Assembly: GCA_019419895.1 (NCBI GenBank)
Contig: JAHZIE010000007.1
Span: forward strand, 24,475 to 63,425
Origin: Clostridiales bacterium
GTDB lineage: Bacteria; Bacillota; Clostridia; Oscillospirales; Acutalibacteraceae
Direction of reading: 5' to 3'
DNA length: 38,951 nucleotides
Within the stretch, counting starts at the first letter, position 1, and the number at the start of each line of letters is the position of its first letter. The position numbers were made by a program, and so were the translations under genes. This document shows, one piece after another, positions 16,311-24,875 of this stretch. The notes under the pieces were generated by a model that did not search any database, was not told the DNA's origin, and was given only the letters and a program-made list of their open reading frames with translations.

Positions 16311-16556
16311 TCACAGGCTTTCTTCCTTGCTGCTTTCCTCAGTAGGAAGATTGTCAGCAAGCAGAAGATCCAAGCTCAGACCTAGATTCGAAAAGATTTT
16401 AACAGCGGTATCCAGCCTGGGAATTTTCTTCTCTCTTTCCAAGTCCTGATAATAACGGGTAGAAATATCGCAGCGTTCTGCCATTTTCTCTTGGCTGAGC
16501 TTATGCTCTGATCGATATTTCTTGAGAATTTTAGACAGCTTATTTTTTATGTCCAT
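16311..16556 (-). CDS. Small Xre-family helix-turn-helix regulator
   Basis: This 81-residue protein is a single Cro/CI-type helix-turn-helix domain: LSQEKMAERCDISTRYYQDLE followed by KIPRLDTAVKIFSNLG. The C-terminal tail is acidic. It probably binds DNA as a dimer; targets are unknown and no toxin or phage gene adjoins it. The ATG at 16556 is chosen over a GTG at 16565 because AAGGGGGTG lies at the correct distance only from the ATG. It resembles the regulator at 25063-25317 in domain sequence, and the two genes share AGAAAGGGGGTG in their leaders, suggesting paralogues. Confidence 0.75.
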   Translation of the reverse strand: MDIKNKLSKILKKYRSEHKLSQEKMAERCDISTRYYQDLEREKKIPRLDTAVKIFSNLGLSLDLLLADNLPTEESSKEESL

Positions 16557-17494
16557 AGAGCTCACCCCCTTTCTTCAGTTGTTGAAGGAACCAAAAGGAT
16601 GGGAAACATGGAGATCTTTCTTTATGATTTGCACTAGCAGTCTAATTTATTTATGTAAGGCTGTTTTAGATCTGTTTCCTTCCTGCCTATGGTTATTTAC
16701 AAGAAGAATGGGGTGGAATGGACATTAGGATTCCACGGTTTTTCCGGAGGACGCTGTTTACGGAAAAATAGGGGGCAACCATATCGAATTTTTATGGAGC
16801 TGCGGAATTGACAGCAGCGGAAGAACCGGAGCTGTCTTTGCGTAGTCTTTGGATTGTTCCGGGAGTAAGAGCGCCGGGGAAGACTCTTCGGACAGGTAAG
16901 CGGATTTTTACCGGATAGAGACTGCCGGATATTTTTCCTCTTTGTCATTCCTCAGATTTTCCCAAAGACAATTTTTTTGAAAAATCCCTCTGTCGGCAAA
17001 AAAATTTTTGTTCCGAGCGTTGATGTATGCCTGATATACGGCGGGACCGGGGCTTCTTCCCATTTCCCAGCTTGTCCACTGCCTTTGATGGCGGTGTGGG
17101 CCGATCTTTAGGGGATGAATATGGCCGGTTGGTTTCAGGGCATACAAAATTTTTCCTTTTTCGTGCATCGCTTGCCGTCCGGCTCTTTAACGGCACTTCC
17201 GCCTGCTGCTTGCTTTTCTGTATCCGGTCTTTTACAGCCAGCGCTCCGCCGTATGTAAAGCGAAAGCCGGGGGAATACCTCCTTTGCGGGCCCTATCGCG
17301 GGACGTACTGAATTTATTTCACTTCGCATCACCTCCCAAAGCCATAAACGGGCGACTTGCTATCCCAACAGCCATCTGTCTCTCACTGAAGGCTATTGTT
17401 TACAGCTCGCTTCGTTCGGCTCTTGAAACGAAAGCCTTTTACAGAGCGCCTTCACCGGCGCCGCTGATGACTTCCGCAGCCCCTAAAAAAACAA
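16557..17494. other. Roughly 0.9 kb without a supportable gene
   Basis: Short open frames on both strands here lack coherent domains and good ribosome binding sites. The stretch holds the imperfect stem-loop listed at 17389-17438. It could be decayed coding DNA, a structured RNA or a dispersed repeat; the sequence alone does not decide. Confidence 0.5.
17389..17438. repeat. Interrupted inverted repeat / stem-loop
   Basis: AAGGCT (17389-17394) pairs with AGCCTT (17433-17438), and GTTT (17398-17401) with AAAC (17426-17429). The apical part is rich in TCG/CGA (GCTCGCTTCGTTCGGCT). It is not followed by a T-run, so it is not a standard terminator. Confidence 0.5.
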
Positions 17495-17528
17495 AAAAAC
17501 GGCCGCCAAATCAATGGCAACCGTTTTT
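17495..17528 (-). terminator. Intrinsic terminator of the telA-like gene
   Basis: On the minus strand AAAAACGG..TGGC pairs with GCCA..CCGTTTTT across a 2-base internal loop, then TTTTTTTG and another T7 tract. It lies 68 bases past the stop codon. Confidence 0.85.
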
Positions 17529-17595
17529 GCGTATTATCCCTCTAAACTATCATTTTGTAGCACATAGAGGGAGTTCTCCCATATTTTGTTTTCGG

Positions 17596-18732
17596 TCAGC
17601 CCTCCCTGCGGGTAGCTGCGTTGAGCATGGCGTCCTTGAGCTCTGTTTCAATTTTCTGAAGCTCCTGCTCCGCGGCGGCGCGTTTGGCGGCGCCCTCGTC
17701 CTGGATGTGAAGAACCTCATTGATGGTAGAAATCAGATTGGCGTTGGTAGCCTTGAGGGTTTCAATATCCACAATCGAACGCTCGTTTTCCCTGGCGATT
17801 TCGATGCTGTTTTGCTTGAGCATTTCGCTGTTCTTTTTCAGCAGATCATTGGTCATATTGGTAACCTTCTGCTGGGCGCCCAGGGCCGCGCGGGTATTGC
17901 TCAGTCCCATGGAAATGACAATCTGGTTTTTCCAAAGGGGAATGGAATTCATCAGAGAGGACTGAATTTTATCGGCAAGCTGGGTGTCGCTGCTCTGCAG
18001 CATCCGGATTTGAGGCGCCATTTGGATGGAAATCATCCTAGTGAGCATCAGATCATTGAGCTTTTTTTCAAAACGGGTACGAAAATCACGCACGTCCTGA
18101 AGTGCCTGCAAATCAACCTGGTCTTTTGAAATTTCCGCTTTCGCCTGTAATTCAGGAAGGACCTTCTCATCAATTTCCCGGATTTTTTCCTTTCCCGCGA
18201 TAATGTAAAGGGAAATTTCCTTCAAATATTCCTTGTTAGTTTCATAAAGGCTGTCAAGCATGGCCACATCCTTGATCATCTGCCTCTTATGCTGCTCAAG
18301 GGTTTCGGCGATCTTATCCACATTGGCGCTGACCTTGTTATATTTGGCGGTCATTTTGGCCATGTACTTCTTCATGCTTTGGAAGAAGCCCTTTTTCTCA
18401 GAAACTTCCCCATCAAATCCCTGAATTTCCACAACAAGCTCAGAAAGAAGCTCGCCGGCTTCCCCTGCGTCCTTGGTTTTCATCTGGTTGAGCATGGAGT
18501 CGGAGAAATTGGCGATTTTTGTCTGGGCCGGGGCGCCGTATTGAACCAGTATGGTGGAATCGGTGATATCGATCTGAGAGATAAAGTCCCTCACCATGCT
18601 TTTTTCATCTTCCGGCAGCTGGTCAAATTCCAGAGAGCTTTCTGCGGGGATATCTTTTTCAATAGACTTTTGGTCAGAAATTGTTTGGGCAGATGGTTCC
18701 GTGGGGAGAACTAATTTCAGCGGTTCGCTCAT
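17596..18732 (-). CDS. telA: TelA/KlaA-family protein (toxic anion resistance family)
   Basis: This 378-residue, mostly alpha-helical coiled-coil cytoplasmic protein matches the TelA family: QYGAPAQTKIANFSDSMLNQM near residue 65, central KYNKVSANVDKIAETLEQHKRQM, then IPLWKNQIVISMGLSNTRAALGAQQKVTNMTNDLLKKNSEML. The family is named for tellurite resistance and often accompanies TerD or membrane-stress genes; its molecular action is unsettled. Here it stands alone, without ter genes. The ATG at 18732 is used because AAGGAG precedes it; upstream in-frame codons lack this. A 12-bp tandem repeat overlaps its promoter. Terminator at 17495-17528. Confidence 0.88.
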   Translation of the reverse strand: MSEPLKLVLPTEPSAQTISDQKSIEKDIPAESSLEFDQLPEDEKSMVRDFISQIDITDSTILVQYGAPAQTKIANFSDSMLNQMKTKDAGEAGELLSELVVEIQGFDGEVSEKKGFFQSMKKYMAKMTAKYNKVSANVDKIAETLEQHKRQMIKDVAMLDSLYETNKEYLKEISLYIIAGKEKIREIDEKVLPELQAKAEISKDQVDLQALQDVRDFRTRFEKKLNDLMLTRMISIQMAPQIRMLQSSDTQLADKIQSSLMNSIPLWKNQIVISMGLSNTRAALGAQQKVTNMTNDLLKKNSEMLKQNSIEIARENERSIVDIETLKATNANLISTINEVLHIQDEGAAKRAAAEQELQKIETELKDAMLNAATRREG

Positions 18733-18791
18733 TCTTGGGCATCTCCTTAACTTATACAATAAAGATTATGAAAATATGGACGATTTTCTTT

Positions 18792-18820
18792 AGTATAACA
18801 TCCTTTTCGCCAATGCACAA
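18792..18820 (-). promoter_or_regulatory. Promoter of the telA-like gene
   Basis: On the minus strand TTGTGC (18815-18820) and TATACT (18792-18797) are 17 bases apart, about 60 bases before the ATG at 18732. The -35 element is the last repeat unit of the adjoining tandem array. Confidence 0.65.
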
Positions 18821-18850
18821 GCATTTGCACAAGCATTTGCACAAGCATTT
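18815..18850 (-). repeat. Perfect 12-bp tandem repeat, three copies, at the telA promoter
   Basis: GCACAAGCATTT (plus strand) occurs three times without interruption. Read on the minus strand each unit, AAATGCTTGTGC, contains a TTGTGC hexamer usable as a -35 element. Confidence 0.95.
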
Positions 18851-18878
18851 CCAGCCGACGGGAGGAAACCTTCTGAAA

Positions 18879-18911
18879 AACCGGCGATACTGTTTGTCAG
18901 CGCCGCCGGTT
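18879..18911. terminator. Weak hairpin, possible bidirectional terminator
   Basis: AACCGGCG pairs with CGCCGGTT around a 17-base loop; T-runs follow on the plus strand (TTTTTT) and, more weakly, on the minus strand. The rest of 18733-19184 outside the listed sites shows no gene. Confidence 0.4.
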
Positions 18912-19069
18912 CCTTTTTTGGATGGAAGAAAGAGAAGGGGCAACCCTTCCAAATATATGGCGGGATAACGTCATTTTTGCCTGCCAAAAAAGGGGAGCCG
19001 GACAGACATATCTTAATGGACAGAAGACCCTGTTGCTTATTTGTAAAGCTTAGTTTTTCCGTTTGTAAG

Positions 19070-19109
19070 AAAAAATATCCGGTACCTCCCAGAAGGCTGT
19101 ACCGGATAT
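19070..19109 (-). terminator. Intrinsic terminator of the pgmB-like gene
   Basis: On the minus strand ATATCCGGTAC pairs perfectly with GTACCGGATAT around a 13-base loop and ends in six T, about 75 bases past the stop. Confidence 0.85.
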
Positions 19110-19184
19110 CAATGAAAGCTTGACAAGAATTATCTTTGTCTATCAGGAATAAATCAGGGCGATTCCCGGGGAATTGCCAATTTC

Positions 19185-19859
19185 TCAGCCTTGGAAGAGG
19201 CGTTTGACCAGGATGTCCTCCATCTTCTGAGGAGTCAGCTCCTCAAGGGAATGACAGACGGCATGGGCACCGGGAAGACTGCCCACGGCGGCCACAACGC
19301 CCACAGCGGTCATTCCCGCGGCAAGGGCGGCTTCAATGCCGGCTTCCGCGTCCTCCATAACAATACATTCCTCCGGCCTGGCGGACACAGCCTCGGCAGC
19401 TTTGGAAAAAACCTCCGGATCTGGTTTGCTGCGGGAGATCATGGAGCCGTCGATGACAGCGTCAAACTTGTCCTCTAGTCCTATCTGCTTTAAAATCAGC
19501 GGGGTGTTTTTACTGGAGGAGCCCACAGCGATTTTGACGCCGGCCTCCTTGAGGCTGTCCAGCAGGGCGGCGGCGCCGGGAAGCAAATCCTCTGGGGTGA
19601 GCGCGCTCAGGGATTCCACATAAACAGCGTTCTTTCTGGCCGCCATCTCTTCCTTTTCCTCTTGGGTATAGGTTTTGGAGGCGCGCTCCAAAACGATATC
19701 CAGGCTTGCCATACGGCTGACGCCGCGGAGACGGTGGTTGATTTCCCTGTCAAAGTAGATCCCCTGCTCATCGGCAATTTTTTTCCAGGCGAGGTAGTGG
19801 TATTCGTCCGTCGAGACCAAAACACCATCTAAATCAAATATCACAGCTTTTAATTTCAT
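19185..19859 (-). CDS. pgmB: HAD-family hydrolase, beta-phosphoglucomutase-like
   Basis: This 224-residue protein has the HAD motifs in order: FDLDGVL (nucleophile Asp9, acid/base Asp11), LRGVSRM in the cap, GSSSKN (motif II), SKPDPEVF (motif III) and EDAEAGIEAA (motif IV). DGVLVSTDEYHYLAWK with RGVSR is characteristic of beta-phosphoglucomutase, which interconverts beta-glucose-1-phosphate and glucose-6-phosphate after disaccharide phosphorolysis. No maltose or trehalose phosphorylase is adjacent; the upstream gene on the strand is a GH3 enzyme. A related sugar phosphatase remains possible. The ATG at 19859 has GGAAATGGA-type pairing upstream at slightly long distance. It has an AT-rich promoter region of its own. 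Confidence 0.82.
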   Translation of the reverse strand: MKLKAVIFDLDGVLVSTDEYHYLAWKKIADEQGIYFDREINHRLRGVSRMASLDIVLERASKTYTQEEKEEMAARKNAVYVESLSALTPEDLLPGAAALLDSLKEAGVKIAVGSSSKNTPLILKQIGLEDKFDAVIDGSMISRSKPDPEVFSKAAEAVSARPEECIVMEDAEAGIEAALAAGMTAVGVVAAVGSLPGAHAVCHSLEELTPQKMEDILVKRLFQG

Positions 19860-19922
19860 GGATGTTCCATTTCCTTTCCATTGATAGAACGAGAGGGACG
19901 GTTTATATGATATAATACATAT

Positions 19923-19928
19923 AGTATA
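19923..19928 (-). promoter_or_regulatory. Candidate -10 box of the pgmB-like gene
   Basis: TATACT on the minus strand in the AT-rich 128-base gap after the GH3 stop, about 64 bases before the ATG. No convincing -35; other TATAAT-like hexamers lie within 20 bases. Confidence 0.3.
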
Positions 19929-19987
19929 ATATTTTAGATATATAACAAAATGATTAATCCCGCCCTCTGCAAGAGATATGGAGAAGA

Positions 19988-21589
19988 CTAGAAGGAGACG
20001 GGAAGCCTGCCCTTGGGTTCCAGCTCACCGGCCAGTACCAGCGCGGCATATTGCTGGCATCTTTCTCCATTATATCCAAAGATGACGCGTTTCACTTTAC
20101 CGTACTCCCTGGCGGCATAGGGACAGCCGAACTGAACAACCGCGGAAATCTTCGGCCGCAGTCCGTCCAAGACAGCCAGCATACGCTTGGTGGCGTCAGC
20201 GGAACCCATATAGGATTCATTGCGGTTCATCAGCAGCATGACAACGCTGTCATATTCCATCGTGAGGGTCAGAACATCCTCAATCTGGAACTTCGGAGGA
20301 AATTCCGGAAGGGTGATAAAATCGGAATTGGAGAATTTTTCCTTTAGGACGCGGACAGCCTCGCTCATGTCGCAGATTTCCGGGCGGAGCTCTCCAGTAA
20401 TGGGATCCCTGAAAATATTTCCCTCCTGCACAATAAAAAGGTGCTTTTTGGAGGTATCCAGCGCGGGGGAATCGACCCCGTCCAGGGTGGCGGAAATGGA
20501 GAATTTCGCCATGTCGTCGACTGCCCTGCGCTCCTTATCAGTGATCACAGTTTGGGTGGCTTCCCTGAGGGTGCGGTTCTGGGCGGTGATCACACGCTGG
20601 GCGGAAAGAGTGATCTGTTCCTCGGAAACCATTCCCTCCCGGTAAGCGTCCATCATATAGCCGTAAGCTTCCCTTGCGCCGATGCGGTAGCTGGTCATCA
20701 CCATGTCGATACCGGCCTTCATGGCAAGCTGGTGGCACTGCTTGAGGCCGAACATATTGGTCAATCCAATCATTGCGAAGGAATCGGTCATCATCAGGCC
20801 GTTGTAACCGGTGCCGCGCAGCAGGTCCACCAGTGGCTTGGAAAGGGAAGCGGGATAGACTGGATCCACCTTTTCAGCCATGATATGCCCTACCATAACG
20901 CCGGACAGATCGGCGTGCTTCATGCAGTAGGTGTAGGGATACAGCTCCCGTTCCAGCAATTCCTTGCCGTCTCCCTCAAGATAAACCATGCCGATATGGG
21001 AATCGACAGGGGAGGCGCCGAAGCCGGGATAATGCTTGGCGGTGACCACCATGCCCTGATCCTGGTAGCCGCGGATGACGGCGGCGGCCATTTTAGCTAC
21101 CTGCTCCTTATTTCCGGCAAAGGCTCGTGTACCGACACAGCTTGCCTCAGGGTTCATGGCAATATCGACGATGGGGCCGAAAACCGTGTTATAGCCGGCT
21201 CTTTTTGCCTCAATGGCTGTAATTTTACCATATTCATAGCACAACTCCTCGGAATTTGCGCTTCCAAGGGCCATCTGGTTGGGCATGGAAACCTCGCTGT
21301 CGAAAAATCCGAATTCCATGTCCTCGCAGATAAGAATGGGATAGTCGGCGACGCGGAGAACCTCGTTGAGAATCTCCTTTTCGCTTTCCACATACCCGCC
21401 TTTTTTTACATAGCGGGAGGACAGATGAATGCCGCCCAGGCTGTGATTCTTGATCAAAGCCATGACAAAATCAAAATCGTCCTGATCGATCGGGTTCCTC
21501 ATCAAAAGCATCTGGCCGACCTTTTGCTCCACAGACAAATCCTCAATATGTAAGGGCGTGAGAGACCTTCTGTTTACCATTTCCATCAT
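19988..21589 (-). CDS. GH3 glycosidase, beta-N-acetylhexosaminidase (NagZ)-like
   Basis: This 533-residue protein has a GH3 TIM barrel: KHYPGFG (185-191) followed by DSH, with Asp196 and His198 matching the NagZ Asp-His catalytic dyad. GYNGLMMTDSFAM carries the nucleophile Asp269. A C-terminal alpha/beta domain follows (about 380-533). NagZ-type enzymes remove GlcNAc from muropeptides or glycoconjugates; some relatives are phosphorylases. The Asp-His dyad favours N-acetylglucosamine as substrate, which is inference. There is no signal peptide, so it is cytoplasmic. The start is uncertain: AGAAAGG touches the ATG at 21589 and is 4 and 10 bases from those at 21586 and 21580. Confidence 0.85.
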   Translation of the reverse strand: MMEMVNRRSLTPLHIEDLSVEQKVGQMLLMRNPIDQDDFDFVMALIKNHSLGGIHLSSRYVKKGGYVESEKEILNEVLRVADYPILICEDMEFGFFDSEVSMPNQMALGSANSEELCYEYGKITAIEAKRAGYNTVFGPIVDIAMNPEASCVGTRAFAGNKEQVAKMAAAVIRGYQDQGMVVTAKHYPGFGASPVDSHIGMVYLEGDGKELLERELYPYTYCMKHADLSGVMVGHIMAEKVDPVYPASLSKPLVDLLRGTGYNGLMMTDSFAMIGLTNMFGLKQCHQLAMKAGIDMVMTSYRIGAREAYGYMMDAYREGMVSEEQITLSAQRVITAQNRTLREATQTVITDKERRAVDDMAKFSISATLDGVDSPALDTSKKHLFIVQEGNIFRDPITGELRPEICDMSEAVRVLKEKFSNSDFITLPEFPPKFQIEDVLTLTMEYDSVVMLLMNRNESYMGSADATKRMLAVLDGLRPKISAVVQFGCPYAAREYGKVKRVIFGYNGERCQQYAALVLAGELEPKGRLPVSF

Positions 21590-21770
21590 GCCTTTCTTAA
21601 AAAATAGGGGTTGACAGATTCAAGTTAATTCTATGGTATTTCCCGGGGAAAAGCAATATTTTCTCCGCGGACGCTGGAAATATTATAATAGAGCTAGAAT
21701 ATTTATAAAAAAACAGCGGTGTTTTTCTTCCGCAAAAAGCGTCTTTTTTTCCACAGAAGTACCGTGAATC

Positions 21771-21776
21771 TTGACA
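21771..21776 (+). promoter_or_regulatory. Candidate -35 box of the uroD-family gene
   Basis: A consensus TTGACA 72 bases before the start. The best -10 (TACAAT) is 22 bases further on, too far; CACACT at 17 bases is poor. The call is therefore weak. Confidence 0.3.
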
Positions 21777-21848
21777 AGGGAATTCCTTTCAGGCACACTA
21801 CAATAAATAAAATAAAGCTGTGAGCTGTCCCGGGCAGGAGGAAAAAAT

Positions 21849-22904
21849 ATGAATCAAAGAGAAAATTTGCTTCGCGCGATGTCGCGGAAAGGCGCGCCGG
21901 AATTTGTCCCCTATCATTTTACCCTTTGCGATTCTCAAAAAGAACGTATGAAGGCGGAGACGGGGACAGATGATTACGAACGGTATTTTGATTTGTCGGC
22001 CAGGTTTATTTCCATTGCGCCGACCAGACATAAAAATGATTACAGCCGTTATCATTCCCATCTGCCTGAAAAGGCTTTTATTGACGAATGGGGCGTTGGG
22101 CAGGAGCCGGGCAGCATCGCCCATTTCACCAGAATGTACCATCCTATGGAGGGCTTTGAGAGCCCGGAGGAGGTCTATGAGTATCCTTATCCCGATATGC
22201 TGGAGGATTACCGCTGGGAGCCGGTCTGCCGGCAGGTGGAGAAGGCCCATGAGGATGGGGCCGCGGCGGTGTTTATGGCCGTTCAGGTTTTCGAGCCGGC
22301 CTGGTATCTGCGCGGTATGGAGCAGATGATGATGGATATGCTGTGCGATGAGGAAATGGCCAAGGCCTGCCTGGAGAGAATGACCCAATTCCAGGAAAAG
22401 ATCACCCGCCGGGCAGTCAGGGCTGGAATGGATATCATTGTCTTTGGGGATGACGTAGGTTCCCAGAGGGACATGATGATGGCGCCCCAGCTGTGGCGGA
22501 AATGGCTGAAGCCCACCATGAGCACGGTGATTGCCGCGGCAAAGGAGGAGAATCCCCAGGTGCTGGCTTATTATCATTCCGACGGGGTAATTTCCCCCAT
22601 TATTCCGGAGCTGATTGAGATCGGTGTGGATATTTTGAACCCTGTCCAGCCGGAATGTATGGATCCGGCCGAGGTGAAACGCCTGTATGGGGATAAGCTG
22701 TCCTTTTGGGGGACGGTGGGCACCCAGACTACCATGCCCTTTGGGACGCCGGAGGAAGTCAGGCGTGTAGTGAAGGAACGGATTGAAACCGTTGGAGCGG
22801 GGGGCGGGCTTTGCCTTGCCCCTACCCATCTTCTGGAGCCGGAGGTTCCATGGGAAAATATTGTCGCTTTTGTGGAGGCGGCCAGGGAGTTTGGAAAATA
22901 CTGA
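21849..22904 (+). CDS. Uroporphyrinogen decarboxylase-family protein (probably not HemE)
   Basis: This 351-residue TIM-barrel protein belongs to the UroD superfamily: N-terminal MNQRENLLRAM, a central GMDIIVFGDDVGSQRDMMM, YYHSDG in a late strand, and a C-terminal GGLCLAPTHLLEPEVPWENI. The arginine-rich substrate segment (R-x-x-G-R-Y) of true HemE near the N-terminus is missing, and no tetrapyrrole gene is nearby. Relatives include zinc-dependent methyltransferases that move methyl groups between corrinoid proteins and coenzymes (MtaA, CmuA). The YYHSDG site differs from the H-x-C of MtaA. In the same direction, 149 bases upstream of a putative glycosidase. Its reaction is unknown. Confidence 0.78.
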   Translation: MNQRENLLRAMSRKGAPEFVPYHFTLCDSQKERMKAETGTDDYERYFDLSARFISIAPTRHKNDYSRYHSHLPEKAFIDEWGVGQEPGSIAHFTRMYHPMEGFESPEEVYEYPYPDMLEDYRWEPVCRQVEKAHEDGAAAVFMAVQVFEPAWYLRGMEQMMMDMLCDEEMAKACLERMTQFQEKITRRAVRAGMDIIVFGDDVGSQRDMMMAPQLWRKWLKPTMSTVIAAAKEENPQVLAYYHSDGVISPIIPELIEIGVDILNPVQPECMDPAEVKRLYGDKLSFWGTVGTQTTMPFGTPEEVRRVVKERIETVGAGGGLCLAPTHLLEPEVPWENIVAFVEAAREFGKY

Positions 22905-23053
22905 AGTATCCGCTGTTCAAAATAGACACAAGGCTCAATATTTGCAATAAAAAAAGTCAATATAAGCAAACACTTTGTAAATATTTTTTGATACAATCAA
23001 ATCGCTTTCTATTGGATGAAGGCAATTTATCTAGAGATAGAGAGGAATTCTGA

Positions 23054-24772
23054 ATGTATACAATAGCAAAATTTGACTTTGGCAATTCCAGTGTTCCGGC
23101 CCAAAAAGGTTTTATTAAAGTCGAAAGGGTTTACACCTCTCCAAGATTCATGTGGGTGGAGGAGATGAAAAACGCTTGGAGAACGCCGGACGCCCCTTCC
23201 CCGGTTAAGGATTTTTTATATGGAAGCAAGGGGGAATTCCGCATTGGCCTTCCCGCCGATACCTACACAATCCGGCTCCTGTTTTGCGATGAAAAGCAGT
23301 CCTGGGACAAGTTCAGGGTGTTTGTCAGAAGCGTTGATGGGAAAAAAGCCCGGGGAGAAGGAAAAACGCTCTGTGAATTTGAGATGGAAGTGCCGGCGGA
23401 CGAGCTGGTCATCAAAGAGGTCACTGTCCATCATGAGGGAAAAGGTCTTGCGGTAGATTTCCAGGGGATCGACTGCGGAATGTATATGGTTTCCGGAATG
23501 GAAATTCTTTGTGAGCGGGAGCATTCCATGGAAGTACTTATACCGGAGTCACCCTCCGATATCCTTCCCCTTGTGGAAGAGGTCATGGAAAAGGGAGAGA
23601 CAAATCCTGTGGAGGCCCTGCACAGGATCTGCCGCTGGATGATTGCCCACCAGACTCCTGACGGCTTCCTGGGCGATTATGATTTTTCCCAGCGTCTGTG
23701 GTATACAACCTCTTATCCCCTGAGAACCTTTATGGCGGCGTATAAACTGACCGGGGAAGAGGATTATCTGGACATGGCCACCGGGTTGATAGATCTTTTT
23801 GTCAGTGAGCAAATGCCGGAATGTTCCTTTACCCAGAGTTACCGGCAGAAGCCTACCAAGGATACCTCAGAGGAAGAATTGGATCAAATCAGGCGAAAAA
23901 ATTGGATGAACCTTGCGGATATCGGCAGTATGGTGGCGGCTCTGGTGACGGCCTGCCAATATGTGACTGGTGAGAGAAAAGAGCGGTATATCCGTTCGGC
24001 GCGCGGCTATCTCGACAACTGGGCGGCCCGCTACCGCCGGCCCAACGGCGGGTATGTCAATGGATGGATATGCAGAGAGGCGGAATGGATCTACAGCGTC
24101 TCCACAGCGACCACCGCTTTGAGCCTGGCTCTGTTCTACCGTGTAACCGGAGAGGAAAAATACCTGCGTCTGGCGGAGGAGTCCGCCTTGTTTATGGTTT
24201 CCGGCTGGAGCGAAAAAGGGCCGTATATGAACTGGCCCTTTGACAATACTTACCCTGGACATCCCTGTTTGCAGGCAGCGACAGAGTTCGGCGATCTCTT
24301 CTATTCTCTGGAAAGCCTGTCGGCAGTCATGTCCATTACTAACAGCCATGAGGTGAGGAAAGCCATCTTTGACGCTTTTCATAAGTACCTGTTTGGGGAA
24401 GAGGGGGCGCTGAACGCGAAGAAGGGGCTGCCCTGGTGGCCCATTGACAATTATTGGCATATGTCCAAAAGCGCCGGCATGCCGATTATCCTGTATGACT
24501 TTATTCAGTACGCCGATGAGATGAAGGCGGAGCCTGAGGAGGTCAAGCGGGCAAAAGAAGAGTATGAAACCTGTTGCAAATATTTGTGCACACCGGCTTA
24601 CAGCAAGGCGATCGGCGTGTGCGCCGACTATTATGAAGGGGAAGCTCCCTTCCGCAACACCTCCGTTTTGTCATGGACGGGGTGCGCGGTAGCGGCAACC
24701 GGCTTTGCTGGAATTGCGGTGGCGCAGATGGTAAAGCCTGGGTTAATTTATTTGAACGAAAGCAACTGCTGA
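23054..24772 (+). CDS. Two-domain putative glycosidase: beta-sandwich plus (alpha/alpha)6 barrel
   Basis: This 572-residue protein opens with about 150 residues resembling a malectin or galactose-binding beta-sandwich (KFDFGNSSVPAQKGF, later LPADTYTIRLLF), as seen at the N-terminus of some rhamnogalacturonan-active enzymes. The rest (about 190-560) is helical, with Trp/Tyr-rich repeats typical of (alpha/alpha)6 barrels (MIAHQTPDGFLGDYDFSQ, ADIGSMVAALVTACQY, PNGGYVNGWICREAEW, GLPWWPIDNYWH). I cannot match the catalytic residues to GH88, GH105, GH127 or another family. No signal peptide. Start supported by AGAGG. It may be co-transcribed with the uroD-like gene. Action on a uronic-acid or rhamnose-containing glycan is a guess. 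Confidence 0.6.
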   Translation: MYTIAKFDFGNSSVPAQKGFIKVERVYTSPRFMWVEEMKNAWRTPDAPSPVKDFLYGSKGEFRIGLPADTYTIRLLFCDEKQSWDKFRVFVRSVDGKKARGEGKTLCEFEMEVPADELVIKEVTVHHEGKGLAVDFQGIDCGMYMVSGMEILCEREHSMEVLIPESPSDILPLVEEVMEKGETNPVEALHRICRWMIAHQTPDGFLGDYDFSQRLWYTTSYPLRTFMAAYKLTGEEDYLDMATGLIDLFVSEQMPECSFTQSYRQKPTKDTSEEELDQIRRKNWMNLADIGSMVAALVTACQYVTGERKERYIRSARGYLDNWAARYRRPNGGYVNGWICREAEWIYSVSTATTALSLALFYRVTGEEKYLRLAEESALFMVSGWSEKGPYMNWPFDNTYPGHPCLQAATEFGDLFYSLESLSAVMSITNSHEVRKAIFDAFHKYLFGEEGALNAKKGLPWWPIDNYWHMSKSAGMPIILYDFIQYADEMKAEPEEVKRAKEEYETCCKYLCTPAYSKAIGVCADYYEGEAPFRNTSVLSWTGCAVAATGFAGIAVAQMVKPGLIYLNESNC

Positions 24773-24798
24773 ATGTGGTAAAAATTATTTGTTAATCA

Positions 24799-24875
24799 CA
24801 AAAGCCTTCTGTGAGCCGCGGCGCCGTTCGGACTGGAATGGAAGCCGGGCAACAGGAGGCTTTTGCTTGTTTTTT
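24799..24875 (+). terminator. Terminator after the two-domain glycosidase gene
   Basis: CAAAAGCCTTCTGT pairs with ACAGGAGGCTTTTG (14 bp, one G-T) across a long GC-rich inner loop, followed by CTTGTTTTTT. The remaining 24876-25062 shows no gene. Confidence 0.8.

Noticed and set aside
16908..17168. An 86-codon minus-strand ORF in the gene-poor stretch
   Set aside because: No domain, biased composition, and no convincing ribosome binding site; overlapping frames of similar length exist.
18815..18850. CRISPR-like repeats
   Set aside because: Units are 12 bp and contiguous with no spacers, and there are no cas genes.
20441..21553. A 370-codon plus-strand frame opposite the GH3 gene
   Set aside because: Shadow of the codon pattern of the minus-strand GH3 gene; composition is His/Gly-rich without a domain.
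21849..22904. hemE (true uroporphyrinogen decarboxylase)
   Set aside because: The N-terminal arginine-rich substrate motif is missing and there is no tetrapyrrole context.
24797..24815. TCACA-N9-TGTGA as an Xre operator after the barrel glycosidase gene
   Set aside because: These bases form the left arm of the terminator stem there, which explains the symmetry better.
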